Shown: positions 63,257-64,000 of the stretch, piece by piece | Numbering within the stretch: position 1 is the stretch's first letter | Layout of the letters: each line of letters begins with the position of its first letter | NCBI RefSeq assembly: GCF_964355755.1 | Contig: NC_092679.1 | Location: forward strand, 6,510,001-6,574,000 | DNA: 64,000 nt | Reading direction: 5' to 3' | Source: Antedon mediterranea | Taxonomy: Eukaryota > Echinodermata > Crinoidea > Comatulida > Antedonidae | Position numbers and translations under genes: made by a program | Notes under the pieces: generated by a model | The model's database searches: none | What the model was told of the DNA's origin: nothing | Seen by the model: the letters and a program-made list of their open reading frames with translations, nothing else

Positions 63257-64000
63257 CTATCAACAACAAATAAGAGGGTTTAGTGTTGTTCTATTTATGT
63301 ATTTACCACAATGAACAAGAAGGACTTCTTACTGCTACTGTATTGGCATTTGATCTTAACTTCAGCAATGTGCAACAATCCTATCAATATCATCTATTTC
63401 ATATAGGTTTATCAGAAGATCAAGAACTTGAGCACGGTCGCTCGATCAGGCCCATTTAAAATTGATCAGACTCATAAAGATGATCTTATCTTCTTTATTA
63501 TACACTTTACATAACTAAACTCCCACAAATAAGCTTTTCTTTTCTATTAAAAATATGACATGGTTAGTATTCCAGCACCGGAACTCAACTGCCCGTTGTA
63601 GCGAGATTTTAAACCTAAACAAAAACATCCCTCTAGGCAATGGTGGGTAAAGACGATGGTCAATACAATTTTTTTCATTTAAAACAAAAATTTACAAAAT
63701 TGATTGAGAATTTAACCTACTAAACCCACTAGAAGACCCCTAGCCGCAGAGTACCACACCATTAAGCCAGCCAACCAGTCGGAAAAATTGGTGTGAAACT
63801 TTGTATATGAGGTTATAAAAATGTGCATGCATGAGCGATTTTTAATTGACCATTCAATTGCGTTGATTCTGCTGGTATCCTAACCACTTTCTTAAAAATA
63901 TTTTTGCAGAAGTGAATCCAAAACAACACTGTACCTATTAAGTGTCTTATTGTAAATATAAAACTTAGTTTTATCACTTCTGCTGTTTATTGCTAGCTCT
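63257..64000. other. Right edge: probable intron with tRNA-like SINE trace
   Basis: No exon was recognised. On the minus strand about 63715-63785 reads TTGGCTGGCTTAATGGTGTG and onward, a tRNA A-box-like string (TGGCTTAATGG). It may be a decayed tRNA-derived SINE; no convincing B box was seen. Confidence 0.25.

Overview
This is a window of an animal nuclear genome. It is AT-rich and has many spliced genes with GT-AG introns, long introns, and a very high load of small inverted-repeat DNA transposons. The recognised genes (otoferlin-type ferlin, ITPK1, LYSET/TMEM251, a stathmin-domain-containing-1-like gene), the AGGCCTAG-rich low-complexity tracts, a Penelope-like retroelement and 5S- or tRNA-derived SINEs suggest a marine invertebrate deuterostome, probably an echinoderm. 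The species is an inference only. All exons were read by eye from splice signals, continuous phase and family similarity.

Layout. 1-4517: no gene recognised; it holds a foldback element with 16-bp satellite arms (about 2.0-4.07 kb). 4518-35095 (+): an otoferlin-type ferlin in 40 consistent exons, missing only its first ~45 codons, which were not found in the window. Its introns carry a ~3 kb inverted repeat, nested MITEs, minisatellites, a LINE 3' end and SINEs. 35096-39150: ferlin 3' side and the region downstream of LYSET. 39151-39556 (-): LYSET main coding exon, with a 0.9-kb hairpin transposon in the adjoining intron. 41480-42830: diverged repeat modules. 43126-47078 (-): a five-exon stathmin-domain-containing-1-like gene; its small second exon lies between two large satellites of opposite strand composition. 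47079-47926: a short divergent promoter interval. 47927-58463 (+): ITPK1, ten exons, complete. 60861-62673: a truncated, frameshifted Penelope-like element with inverted termini and a 12-bp target duplication. 63115-63256 (-): a possible last coding exon of an unrecognised gene.

The genes are not one pathway. The ferlin is a C-terminally anchored multi-C2 protein for Ca2+-regulated membrane fusion; ITPK1 makes higher inositol phosphates; LYSET acts in Golgi mannose-6-phosphate tagging of lysosomal enzymes; the stathmin-like protein probably binds tubulin. From memory, ITPK1 and TMEM251 are also close neighbours on human chromosome 14, so part of this order may be ancient synteny.

No prokaryotic-type system (CRISPR, operon, phage) is present. 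The most unusual features are the arrangements of inverted repeats: exons bracketed by complementary arrays, nested insertions, and the Penelope copy with an inverted terminus carrying a hammerhead-like core.
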